Source: DASSFZ01 sp036514635 (GTDB lineage Bacteria; Chloroflexota; Anaerolineae; Fen-1058). From it: a stretch of 19,712 nucleotides of DNA. The DNA lies in the NCBI GenBank assembly GCA_036514635.1, contig DATBWU010000266.1:1-19712 (forward strand), given 5' to 3'. The position numbers were made by a program, and so were the translations under genes. The notes beneath the pieces are model-generated. The model was not told the DNA's origin. It did not search any database and saw only the letters and a list, made by a program, of their open reading frames with translations. Every line of letters begins with the position of its first letter. Position 1 is the stretch's first letter. Positions 7,298 through 14,730 of the stretch are shown here, one piece after another.

Positions 7298-7468
7298 ATC
7301 CACGAAGGACACGAAGAGAGACTAAGGGCTTGTTCAGGAGCAACTTCCGGTTTGAGACGAAGGACAAACGACAAAAGACCAAAGCCTTCGTCATTCGTCA
7401 TAGTAATGGGAAGTTATTCTTGGACGACCGCAAGAGTTTCAACTTCGTGATGCTTCGTGTTCGTGGAT
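7298..7468. repeat. Nested composite: CCACGAAG arms around a GACGAAGGAC palindrome
   Basis: Outer arms ATCCACGAAGGACACGAAG (7298-7316) and CTTCGTGTTCGTGGAT (7453-7468) are inverted, differing by a 3 nt gap. Between them GACGAAGG (7356-7363) pairs with CCTTCGTC (7385-7392). A fragment GGAGCAACTTCCGGTTT (7337-7353) matches the outer flank of the element at 9331-9452. The whole gap between two glycosyltransferase genes (7287-7477) is therefore repeat material, with one family apparently inserted in another. Confidence 0.8.
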
Positions 7469-7477
7469 CATTCTCCG

Positions 7478-9349
7478 ATGGAAAACGTCGAAAGCACGCC
7501 TTACGCTTCACGCCTTACGTTTTACGATTGGGTGCAGCGCCTCGGGTCGGTGCTGCTTCAACCCGCCTGGGCGATCTTTTCGCTGTCGCTTGTTCTCACC
7601 ATGCTGCCTGTTCAGTGGGTCGATGCCACGTGGGTGCCGCAGGGTGACGAGCCGCATTATTTGCTGGCCGCGCACAGCCTGGCCGTCGACGGCGACCTGG
7701 ACGTGGGCAACAATTACGCGCAGCGTGACTTCGCGTCGTTCTATCCCGGCCCCCTCGCCGGGCACGTGCGAACCGGCGTCGATGGCCGATCGTACCTGTC
7801 GCACGACATCGGACTGCCGATCCTGATCGCGCCGGCATACGCGCTCGGCGGGCGCGGCGGTGTGACGATATTCCTGGCGGCGATTGCGGCGCTGGTCGCG
7901 GTCAATGTTTACCTGCTGGCGTATCAGGTCGCCGGCAACCGGAAAGCCGCGACGGCCACGTGGCTGGCCTTGATGGCAGCGCCATTGCTGTCTGTGTACG
8001 CCTATCTTGTCTACCCGGAGATGATCGCTGCGCTGCTCGTCATCTGGACGGCCCGCCAATTGATTCCTCACCCATCACGCATCACGCATCACGCATCACG
8101 TTTTACGCTTTACGCAGCACCGATCACTGTGGGGGTCACACTGGCGATCTGTGTTTTGCCCTGGCTGTCGGCGCGCTTCATTCCAATCGCGGTGTTTCTG
8201 GCACTGTGGGCCGTGTGGCACTGGCGACATGATCGCCGCCGCGTGGCGATCGCGATTGGCGTGCCGCTGGCTTCGCTGATCGGCTACGTTGTCGCGAATG
8301 CGTGGATGAATGGTGGCGGGCCGGGCCTGGCCGATTTCAACGGCGGGCAAGTGGCGCGCGGTTTGCAGGGATTCACGCTGGAGCGTGTGGCGCGCGGCCT
8401 GGCCGGCTGGTGGCTCGATCAGCAGCGCGGCGTGCTCGTCTATTCGCCGGTGTATGTCATCGCGCTGATCGGGTTGCCGGCGCTGTGGCGGCGGATGCGC
8501 TGGGCAGGACTTGCAGTGCTCACGCCGCTGCTGGTCGCCTACACATCGACCGTGGCGTGGGGCGGGTTCTGGGTCGGCTGGGAGCTATCGGCGCGTTATC
8601 TCGTCGTTGGCCTGCCGCTGCTGGCCGCACCGATGGCGCTGGCATTCACACACATACGCGGCTTCATCTTTCGTGGACTGGCGGTGTTGCTGTTGTCGAT
8701 CAGCATCTTGAATACGCTGCTGGTCCTGGCTTCTCCCGGCTACTACGCTTATCGCGAATCGATCGTTCAGTTCTACGATCGGTGGACTGGAGCCGACGTT
8801 GGACGCATCCTGCCCGCGATGGGGGGCGGCGGAAAAGTCGATCCCGATCCCGACGCTCCCTCGGCGGCGACGGTTGTGACGGACGGCGACCGATCCACAT
8901 GGCTCGCACCGGCCGGATCGCCCGGCGTGGTCGTGCAGAGTGCGGCGCTCGAGGATCTGACGATCGGATCGTACGCATTGCAGTTCGACGCGCGAGCCGG
9001 ACACGCGCGGGCCGCCGACGCGCCGTTACTGTCGGCCGATGTATTCTCTGGCGAAGGTGTCTTGTTGCTGCACCGTGTGCTCAATCGCTCGGACTTCGCC
9101 GGCGAGAGTTCGTACCGATCGTTCGCGCTTCCATTTCGAAGCCCGTTCTATAACAAGTGGAGTTATCCGGTCTACGTGCAAATCTCCAGCAGCGGCCTGG
9201 CCGATGTGTGGGTGTCGGCCCTGAGCGTGACCGCGGATGCGGGACCGACGTGGGGCGTGACCGGCGCGTGGATCGGGCTGATCGGGCTGGCGGTCTTCGC
9301 GTTCAATCGGGCGGTTCCAAAGTCACTCATTAGACCCGATCGGAAATAA
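7478..9349 (+). CDS. Polytopic glycosyltransferase-like membrane protein
   Basis: A 623-residue membrane protein of the GT39/RgtA-D-like type. After the first hydrophobic helix (about 30-46) the external loop has PQGDEPHYLL (54-63), the acidic GDE placed as in other polyprenyl-phosphate-sugar glycosyltransferases. Many hydrophobic helices follow to about residue 425. A non-membrane, beta-rich region (about 450-590, with ADVFSGEGVLLLHRV and YPVYVQISSSGL) suggests an outward-facing sandwich domain, and a last helix lies near 597-613. I chose ATG 7478 (codon 8 of the open frame); GTG 7457 lies inside a repeat arm. The ribosome site is weak in either case. Residues about 199-213 (HPSRITHHASRFTLYA) are encoded by a heptamer array. 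The last residues and the TAA stop overlap the outer arm of the element at 9331. Family assignment rests on topology and the GDE loop, so the precise activity is unknown. Confidence 0.78.
   Translation: MENVESTPYASRLTFYDWVQRLGSVLLQPAWAIFSLSLVLTMLPVQWVDATWVPQGDEPHYLLAAHSLAVDGDLDVGNNYAQRDFASFYPGPLAGHVRTGVDGRSYLSHDIGLPILIAPAYALGGRGGVTIFLAAIAALVAVNVYLLAYQVAGNRKAATATWLALMAAPLLSVYAYLVYPEMIAALLVIWTARQLIPHPSRITHHASRFTLYAAPITVGVTLAICVLPWLSARFIPIAVFLALWAVWHWRHDRRRVAIAIGVPLASLIGYVVANAWMNGGGPGLADFNGGQVARGLQGFTLERVARGLAGWWLDQQRGVLVYSPVYVIALIGLPALWRRMRWAGLAVLTPLLVAYTSTVAWGGFWVGWELSARYLVVGLPLLAAPMALAFTHIRGFIFRGLAVLLLSISILNTLLVLASPGYYAYRESIVQFYDRWTGADVGRILPAMGGGGKVDPDPDAPSAATVVTDGDRSTWLAPAGSPGVVVQSAALEDLTIGSYALQFDARAGHARAADAPLLSADVFSGEGVLLLHRVLNRSDFAGESSYRSFALPFRSPFYNKWSYPVYVQISSSGLADVWVSALSVTADAGPTWGVTGAWIGLIGLAVFAFNRAVPKSLIRPDRK
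7495..7529 (+). repeat. Five heptamers (CACGCCT/TACGTTT family), in frame
   Basis: Units CACGCCT, TACGCTT, CACGCCT, TACGTTT, TACGATT run without gaps. They encode the residues around YASRLTFYD at the N terminus of the polytopic protein starting at 7478, just before its first membrane helix. Confidence 0.85.
8073..8114 (+). repeat. Four CATCACG heptamers plus TTTTACG and CTTTACG, in frame
   Basis: CATCACG at 8073, 8080, 8087 and 8094, then TTTTACG (8101) and CTTTACG (8108), six contiguous heptamers of 42 nt (14 codons) that preserve the reading frame. It lies in a loop between two predicted membrane helices. Confidence 0.97.
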
Positions 9350-9452
9350 GCCGATCCACGAAGACACACGAAGCAACACAAAGGGAATCTGGCCCATCTT
9401 CGTGCTCCTTCGTGTGACTTCGTGGAGCAACTCCGGTTTCCGATAGAGTCTA
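9331..9452. repeat. Long palindromic element, CCACGAAG family, copy 1
   Basis: The core stem is TCCACGAAG-A-CACACGAAG (9355-9373) against CTTCGTGTG-A-CTTCGTGGA (9408-9426): 9 bp, one mismatch, 9 bp. Flanks extend the inverted match: TAGACCCGATCGGAAATAAG (from 9331) against CGGTTTCCGATAGAGTCTA (ending 9452). The left flank includes the TAA stop of the upstream gene. The same architecture recurs at 13651-13743. Confidence 0.88.
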
Positions 9453-9476
9453 TTGAACCGCAGAGGTCGCTGAGAA
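9453..9476 (+). repeat. CCGCAGAGG-family arm
   Basis: ACCGCAGAGGTCGCTGAGA resembles the left arm of the palindrome at 19100-19164. Only one arm is present. Its GAGAAG end (9472-9477) may serve as the weak ribosome site of the permease gene that starts at 9485. Confidence 0.5.
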
Positions 9477-9484
9477 GTTGACGC

Positions 9485-10330
9485 ATGGTTACTTCGAAGT
9501 TGCTCGCCTTCTTCCAACATGGCTTCGTGCTGGCGCGATCGTATAAGTTGAACTTCGCGGCGAAGTATTTCACGACGCTCGTCACCGTCGTGTTTTACCT
9601 GTTCCTGGCCGAGCTGTTCCGGCGAATGAACGTGGCGCTGCCGCCGGGCACTGACCCGCTGATCACTGATCCACTGGTCACTGGCCCACTGACCACTGAT
9701 TACTTCACCTTCCTGCTGGTCGGCGGCGCGTTTTCAAAGTACGTCGAGATCAATATGCGCACACTGCCGGACACGCTGCGCGAAGAGATGCTGGTGGGAA
9801 CGCTCGAACCGCTGCTATCCACCGCCACGCCGACGACGCTGGCGCTGCTCGGCCCGTCGCTGTTCATTCTCGTCGAGGGCACGCTGCTGGTCACCGTGCA
9901 GCTGGTGATAGGCGCGTTCTTCGGCGCAGACTTCTCACGGGCGAACTGGCCGGCCGCCGTGTGCCTGACGGGATTGATGGTCGGCTGTTTATTCTGCTGG
10001 GGCGTGATCTCGGCGGCGTTCACGTTGCGCTACAAGCGACAGGACCCAGTCAACAATATCGTCGGCGCGATCACCTACGTGTTCAGCGGCGTGTTCTTTC
10101 CGGTGTCGATGCTGCCGCCGGCGATGCAGGTCATTTCGTATCTGCTGCCGTTCACGTACGGCCTTCAGGGATTACGCGGCGCGCTGCTGAACGGGCGCGG
10201 GCTGATCGAGTTGGGACCGGACGTCGCGGCGTTGTTGATCTTCACGGCCGTTTTGTTGCCGATCGCGCTCTTCTCGATTCGCGGAGCGACGCGCTACCTG
10301 AAGCACAGCGGAGCGCTGGGACATTACTGA
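9485..10330 (+). CDS. ABC-2 type transporter permease (paralogue 1)
   Basis: A 281-residue integral membrane protein of the ABC-2 exporter class with about six hydrophobic segments. Typical blocks include LREEMLVGTLEPLLSTATPTTLALLGPS, GADFSRANW, CWGVISAAFTLRYKRQDPV and, at the end, YVFSGVFFPVSMLPP with QVISYLLPFTYGLQGLRGALL. By eye about half of its residues match the permease at 15527-16327, so the two probably form a heterodimer served by the ATPase at 13752-14717. Cargo is unknown; neighbouring glycan genes suggest a saccharide, lipid-linked sugar or small secreted product. The ATG has GAGAAG seven bases upstream. Compared with its paralogue it is 15 residues longer, and the extra residues fall exactly on an in-frame CACTGATC-type repeat (residues about 55-72) before the second helix. 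The TGA stop lies in the first unit of a GATTG heptamer array. Confidence 0.9.
   Translation: MVTSKLLAFFQHGFVLARSYKLNFAAKYFTTLVTVVFYLFLAELFRRMNVALPPGTDPLITDPLVTGPLTTDYFTFLLVGGAFSKYVEINMRTLPDTLREEMLVGTLEPLLSTATPTTLALLGPSLFILVEGTLLVTVQLVIGAFFGADFSRANWPAAVCLTGLMVGCLFCWGVISAAFTLRYKRQDPVNNIVGAITYVFSGVFFPVSMLPPAMQVISYLLPFTYGLQGLRGALLNGRGLIELGPDVAALLIFTAVLLPIALFSIRGATRYLKHSGALGHY
9650..9701 (+). repeat. ACTGATC/ACTGGTC repeat inserted in frame in permease 1
   Basis: Seven units of 7-8 nt: ACTGACC, CGCTGATC, ACTGATCC, ACTGGTC, ACTGGCCC, ACTGACC, ACTGATT. They encode TDPLITDPLVTGPLTTD. The paralogous permease lacks 15 residues at this position, which marks this as an insertion or expansion. Confidence 0.93.
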
Positions 10331-10417
10331 TTGTTGATTGTGGATTTTAGATTGCTGATTGGGAGCGGGGGCGCCTTCAATCATCAATCCGCAATCAACA
10401 ATCGGCAATCCACAATT
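10329..10417. repeat. Heptameric palindrome: five GATTGNN units facing six NNCAATC units
   Basis: Left arm GATTGTT, GATTGTG, GATTTTA, GATTGCT, GATTGGG (10329-10363); right arm TTCAATC, ATCAATC, CGCAATC, AACAATC, GGCAATC, CACAATT (10376-10417). Both arms keep the 7 nt period, separated by a GC-rich spacer. It fills the gap between permease 1 and the flavoprotein gene and includes the second and third bases of the permease stop codon. It could form a long hairpin acting as a transcript end or processing site. Confidence 0.95.
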
Positions 10418-10434
10418 GATGGGGGGAGATGAGT

Positions 10435-11916
10435 ATGGAGCGGGTGGTGATCATCGGCGGAGGGCCGGCCGGGTTGACGGCGGCGTACGAGTTGGGCAAG
10501 GTGGGCATCCGGTCGGTTGTGCTGGAGAAGGGATCGCGCGTAGGAGGGCTGGCGCGCACCGAGGAATACAAAGGTTATCGGATGGACATCGGCGGCCATC
10601 GCTTCTTCACGAAGGTCGGCGAGGTCGAAGCGCTGTGGCGCGAGGTGCTCGGGCCGGACTTCGTCAAGCGACCGCGCCTCAGCCGCATCTACTACAATCG
10701 CAAGATGTTCCTGTACCCGTTGCGCTTCGGCGACGCGCTGTCGAAGCTGGGACTGGCGGAGAGCGCGCGGATCGTGCTGAGTTACGTTCGCTCGTGGCTC
10801 CTCCCGGATCGGCCCGAGCACACATTTGAAGAATGGGTGTCGAACCGCTTTGGCCGGCGGCTGTTCGAGATTTTCTTCAAGTCGTACACGGAGAAAGTGT
10901 GGGGCATCCCGTGCAGCGAGATCGGCGCGCAGTGGGCGGCGCAGCGAATTCAAAGCCTGTCGCTCCCGCGTGCGGTGTGGAGCGCCGTGTTCGGCCAGCG
11001 CGGCGGCAAGGTCAAGTCGCTGATTCAAGAGTTTCACTATCCGCGTCTCGGCCCCGGCATGTTGTGGGAACGGGTGGCCGAGATCGTCGAGTCGCGCGGC
11101 AGTACGGTGCGCCTGAACGTCGAGGTCGTGCGCGTCTTGCATCGCGGCGGCCGGGTGAACGGCGTCGTGATTCGCGGGGATGGTTGTGAAGAGACGATCG
11201 AGGCCGGCGCGATTATCTCCACCATGCCCGTCAGCGATCTGATCGCGCGACTCGATCCGCCCGCGCCGGACGACGTGCGCGCGGGCGCGGATCGCTTGAC
11301 CTATCGTGATTTCCTGACGGTGGCGCTGATCATCAATCGCGCCGAGGTGTTCCCCGACAACTGGATTTACGTTCACGCGCCGGATGTGCAGGTGGCCCGC
11401 ATCCAGAACTTCAAGAACTGGAGCCTGGACATGACCGCCGATCCGGCTAAGACCTGTCTCGGCTTAGAATACTTCTGCACGGAAGGCGACGCGCTGTGGC
11501 GACTGAGCGATGCCGATTTGATCCACCTGGCGTCCAACGAGCTTGAGCGGATCGGCCTGGCGACGACCTCCGACGTGATCGATGGCGTGGTGTTCCGCCA
11601 GCCGAAGGCGTATCCGGTGTACACCGGCGAGTATCAGGCGCATCTCGAAAACATTCGCCGCTTTCTGGCGCTGATCCCGAACGTGCAGACGGTCGGGCGC
11701 AACGGCTTACATATGTATAATAATCAGGACCATTCGATGCTTACGGCGATGCTGGCCGTGCGCAACCTGCTCGGCGAGCAGCATGATGTGTGGTCGGTCA
11801 ATGTCGAGCGATCGTACCACGAGGAAGTGCGATTGCCGTCGCAGACCCAAAGCGAGACCGGCCCGCGCGCCGGGCAGCCTGTGTTGGGCGGCATCGGGAC
11901 GGCGTCGCTCGATTGA
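10435..11916 (+). CDS. FAD-dependent oxidoreductase, UDP-galactopyranose-mutase-like
   Basis: A 493-residue flavoprotein. The N terminus has the Rossmann dinucleotide fold MERVVIIGGGPAGLTAAYELG (GGGPAG 8-13), the acidic end of the second strand E31 and the GGLART (37-42) motif of amine oxidase/mutase-type FAD proteins, then DIGGHRFFTK. The C terminus has VGRNGLHMYNNQDHSM, the usual FAD-contacting end. Relatives are annotated as NAD(P)/FAD-dependent oxidoreductases or UDP-galactopyranose-mutase-like proteins and often sit in polysaccharide clusters; a role in making a furanose or modified sugar is possible but unproven. I prefer ATG 10435 to ATG 10429: the GGGGGGAG ribosome site (10421-10428) touches the first ATG and lies six bases before the second. 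No repeats interrupt it. It sits between permease 1 and the DUF885 gene, 25 nt before the latter's start. Confidence 0.88.
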   Translation: MERVVIIGGGPAGLTAAYELGKVGIRSVVLEKGSRVGGLARTEEYKGYRMDIGGHRFFTKVGEVEALWREVLGPDFVKRPRLSRIYYNRKMFLYPLRFGDALSKLGLAESARIVLSYVRSWLLPDRPEHTFEEWVSNRFGRRLFEIFFKSYTEKVWGIPCSEIGAQWAAQRIQSLSLPRAVWSAVFGQRGGKVKSLIQEFHYPRLGPGMLWERVAEIVESRGSTVRLNVEVVRVLHRGGRVNGVVIRGDGCEETIEAGAIISTMPVSDLIARLDPPAPDDVRAGADRLTYRDFLTVALIINRAEVFPDNWIYVHAPDVQVARIQNFKNWSLDMTADPAKTCLGLEYFCTEGDALWRLSDADLIHLASNELERIGLATTSDVIDGVVFRQPKAYPVYTGEYQAHLENIRRFLALIPNVQTVGRNGLHMYNNQDHSMLTAMLAVRNLLGEQHDVWSVNVERSYHEEVRLPSQTQSETGPRAGQPVLGGIGTASLD

Positions 11917-11941
11917 GAGACCATCTCAAGTGGAGGTTTTT

Positions 11942-13636
11942 ATGCAGGTTGCATCGCAGTTTCGGCAGTTGCTTGAGGACGAGTGGGAGTTCGTGATCCA
12001 GGATGATCCCTTGTATGCCACGCAGTGCGGAGATCATCGTTACGATGATCGACTGCCGTTAGTGTCCGAGGCCGATTACGCCCGGCGGCTGGACTCCATG
12101 CGCGCCTTCCGTAATCGGCTGCGGGCGATCGACCGGGATGCGCTCGATCGCAAGGAGCGATTGAATTACGACATTTTCGGACTCGTGCTGGACAACGAAA
12201 TCGGCGAGTTGGAATTTCGCGCGTACCGGCTGCCGATCGCCAAGGTGGGCGGCTTTCATTCCTCCTTTGCCGATCTGCCCGAATACGCTCCGCTGGAAAC
12301 GCAGAAGGATTACGAGAACTACATTGCCCGCTTGACTGCGTTCAAGGCGTATGTGGAAGGGCACATCGGCGTGATGCGCACCGGCATCCGCGAAGGGTAC
12401 GCGCCGCCGCGCGCCACGCTGGAAGGCGTCGAAGACGCGATCCGGCCGCACCTCGTCGAGGAGGCTTCGCGCAGCGTCTTCTTCAAGCCGTTCGAGAACT
12501 TTCCGAAGAGCATCGATCCGGCTGAACAGCCCCGGCTTGCCGAAGCGGGTCGAAACGCCATCTTGGGGTCGATCGTGCCGGGTTATCGGGCATTGCTGGC
12601 GTTTCTCGTCGACGAATACCTGCCCGCCGCGCGCGCCGACGTGGCTGCATCGTCGCTGCCGAATGGCCGCGCCTTCTACGAGCATCGTGTCCGTTACTTC
12701 ACGACGCTCGACGTATCGCCCCAGATCATTCACGACATTGGCCTGGCCGAGGTGAAGCGCATCCGATCCGAAATGGAGGACATCGTCCGCCGCGTCGGTT
12801 TCCAGGGCGGCTTGCGCGACTTCATCCACTTCCTGCGCACGGACGGGCGCTTCTACGTCGATGCGCCCGATGCGCTGATGAAGGAAGTCGCCTTGATTCT
12901 GAAAAAGATGGACGGCGAGCTACCGCGATTGTTCAAGACGCTGCCGCGCACGCCGTATGGCATCAAACCGGTTCCCGATTACATCGCGCCGTTTACGACG
13001 ACCGCGTATTACTTTCCGCCGGTCGGCGACGGCTCACGCGCCGGCATTTACTACGTGAACACGTACGATCTGAAGAGCCGCCCGCTGTACGAGCTGGAAG
13101 CGCTGTCGCTGCACGAGGCCGTGCCGGGCCATCACTTGCAGATCGCGCTCCAGCAGGAGATCGAGGACATGCCGAAGTTTCGCCGCTTCGGATGGATCAC
13201 CGCGTTCGGTGAAGGTTGGGCGCTGTACACCGAGCGGCTGGGATTGGAAGTCGGTTTCTATCAAGACCCGTACAGCGACTTTGGCCGGTTGACCTACGAC
13301 ATGTGGCGCGCGTGCCGCCTGGTGGTGGACACCGGTATGCACGCGCTGGGCTGGACGCGCCTACAGGCCATCGACTTCATGGCCGACAATACCGCGCTGA
13401 CTCTGCTCAACATTGCCAACGAAGTCGATCGCTACATCGCCTGGCCGGGGCAGGCGCTGGCGTACAAGATGGGTGAATTGAAGATTCGAGAGCTGAGAGC
13501 GCTGTGCGAGCGCGAACTCGGCGCGCGCTTCGACCTGCGCGAGTTTCACGACGTGGTGCTGCGCGACGGCGGCGTTCCGCTGGCGGTGCTGGAAGCCAGT
13601 GTCAAGACGTGGCTGACTGAGCGTAGAGGCACGTAA
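11942..13636 (+). CDS. DUF885 family protein (putative metallopeptidase)
   Basis: A 564-residue DUF885 (PF05960) protein. The signature HEAVPGHH (391-398) followed by GEGWALYTER (423-432) is the zinc-metallopeptidase-like core of this family, with His residues and a downstream Glu as likely metal ligands. Helical stretches fill the rest, and the C terminus RDGGVPLAVLEASVKTWL is typical. No signal peptide or membrane segment is visible, so a cytoplasmic location is likely. The frame is open further upstream, but ATG 11942 has a clean GGAGG site (11932-11936) five bases before it and the upstream codons overlap the flavoprotein gene. The gene follows the flavoprotein by 25 nt and probably shares its transcript. 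Its function in this locus is unclear; a general peptidase is possible. No repeats interrupt it. Confidence 0.92.
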   Translation: MQVASQFRQLLEDEWEFVIQDDPLYATQCGDHRYDDRLPLVSEADYARRLDSMRAFRNRLRAIDRDALDRKERLNYDIFGLVLDNEIGELEFRAYRLPIAKVGGFHSSFADLPEYAPLETQKDYENYIARLTAFKAYVEGHIGVMRTGIREGYAPPRATLEGVEDAIRPHLVEEASRSVFFKPFENFPKSIDPAEQPRLAEAGRNAILGSIVPGYRALLAFLVDEYLPAARADVAASSLPNGRAFYEHRVRYFTTLDVSPQIIHDIGLAEVKRIRSEMEDIVRRVGFQGGLRDFIHFLRTDGRFYVDAPDALMKEVALILKKMDGELPRLFKTLPRTPYGIKPVPDYIAPFTTTAYYFPPVGDGSRAGIYYVNTYDLKSRPLYELEALSLHEAVPGHHLQIALQQEIEDMPKFRRFGWITAFGEGWALYTERLGLEVGFYQDPYSDFGRLTYDMWRACRLVVDTGMHALGWTRLQAIDFMADNTALTLLNIANEVDRYIAWPGQALAYKMGELKIRELRALCERELGARFDLREFHDVVLRDGGVPLAVLEASVKTWLTERRGT

Positions 13637-13650
13637 CCCCCGCAGTTTAT

Positions 13651-13743
13651 TGGACTTTATCGGACACAAACCTGATCCACGAAGATACACGAAGAACCAC
13701 GAAAATGCCGGCTATCTTCGTGCCCTTCGTGTAACTTCGTGGA
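13651..13743. repeat. Long palindromic element, CCACGAAG family, copy 2
   Basis: The core stem is TCCACGAAG-A-TACACGAAG (13676-13694) against CTTCGTGTA-A-CTTCGTGGA (13725-13743): 9 bp, one mismatch, 9 bp, the same design as at 9355-9426. The left flank GGACTTTATCGGACACAAAC (13652-13671) matches the flank of the first copy. The element ends in the Shine-Dalgarno sequence of the ABC ATPase gene. Confidence 0.88.
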
Positions 13744-13745
13744 GG
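13741..13745 (+). promoter_or_regulatory. Ribosome binding site overlapping a hairpin arm
   Basis: GGAGG at 13741-13745 is six bases before ATG 13752. Its first three bases are the end of the right arm of the palindromic element and would pair with TCC at 13676-13678 when the hairpin forms, so initiation of the ATPase may be dampened by this structure. Confidence 0.65.
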
Positions 13746-13751
13746 AAATCC

Positions 13752-14717
13752 ATGATTATCTGCGTCGATCATCTATCCAAGACTTACACCGCTTACGGGC
13801 GACAAGTGCTCGCTGTGCGTGACGTGTCGTTCGAGGTCGAGCGCGGCGAGTTATTCGGCCTGTTCGGATCGAACGGCGCGGGCAAAAGCACGCTCGTGCG
13901 CATCCTGGCGACGCTGCTCGCGCCGACGCGCGGCACGGCGACGGTCAACGGCTTCGACATCGTGCGTGACGAGCTGAGCGTGCGCGCCTCGATTGGCCTG
14001 GTCGCCAGCGATGAGAGATCGTTCTATGGGCGGCTGACCTGCCGCCAGAACCTGTCGTTCTACGCTGCGCTCCAGAACGTGCCGCGATCACACATCAAAT
14101 CGCGCATCGAGCGCGCACTCGAGCTGTTCGGCCTGCTGCCCAAGGCCGATGCGCCGTTCCAGTCGCTTTCGACCGGGCAGAAGCAACGGCTCAACATGGC
14201 CCGCGCGCTGGTGCATGATCCGCCGATCCTGTTCCTCGACGAGCCGACGAAGAGCATGGACGTGCAGACCAGCGACTTCGTCAAGGCGCTGATCAAAGAC
14301 GAGCTGGTCGCCCGGCAGCGCAAGACGATCGTGTTCATCAGCCACGAGCTGTACGAGATGGACAACTTCTGCGATCGCGTCGCGATTCTGGCCGAGGGGC
14401 ACTTGCGCGCGATCGGCACGCCGGACGAGCTGAGCGCGCGCATCCCGCGCCGGGCGATTTATCGCGTCGAAGTGGAGGGCGATGCGGAACGGATCGCCGC
14501 GCGCTGGCAGTCGCTGCCGAAGGTCGAAGCGGTGTCCGAAGTGTCGCGCGGCCCGACGATCACGGCATTCGATGTCACGCTGGCCGACGAAACGACGGGC
14601 GTGTGGCTGGACGTGCTGCGGGAAGTCGGTGCGTGCGGCGGGCGGGTGGAAGAGTATCGGCGCGTGGATGACGGCTCGCTGCGCGACGTGATCAAGCACT
14701 TCACCGCATCCCCGTGA
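13752..14717 (+). CDS. ABC transporter ATP-binding protein
   Basis: A 321-residue ATPase of the ABC-2 exporter class. The Walker A is GSNGAGKST (39-47), the signature LSTGQKQR (139-146), the Walker B ILFLDEPT (159-166) and the switch histidine H198 in FISHE. The region of the Q-loop reads GLVASDERSFYGRLT (82-96), with no glutamine at the usual place, as is common in the exporter group with a DERSFY motif. About 80 residues after the core (from 240) form an extra C-terminal domain. It should power the two paralogous permeases at 9485 and 15527. The open frame begins earlier, but the upstream codons are all repeat element; ATG 13752 has GGAGG six bases before it. It ends 13 nt from the stop of the convergent dioxygenase gene, so no room exists for a separate terminator. 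Confidence 0.94.
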   Translation: MIICVDHLSKTYTAYGRQVLAVRDVSFEVERGELFGLFGSNGAGKSTLVRILATLLAPTRGTATVNGFDIVRDELSVRASIGLVASDERSFYGRLTCRQNLSFYAALQNVPRSHIKSRIERALELFGLLPKADAPFQSLSTGQKQRLNMARALVHDPPILFLDEPTKSMDVQTSDFVKALIKDELVARQRKTIVFISHELYEMDNFCDRVAILAEGHLRAIGTPDELSARIPRRAIYRVEVEGDAERIAARWQSLPKVEAVSEVSRGPTITAFDVTLADETTGVWLDVLREVGACGGRVEEYRRVDDGSLRDVIKHFTASP

Positions 14718-14730
14718 TGCGCGCGGTGAT

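Noticed and set aside
11783..11941. N-terminal extension of the DUF885 protein
   Set aside because: It overlaps the flavoprotein gene; ATG 11942 has a clean GGAGG site.
13650..13751. N-terminal extension of the ABC ATPase
   Set aside because: These codons are all palindromic repeat; the normal family N terminus begins at 13752.
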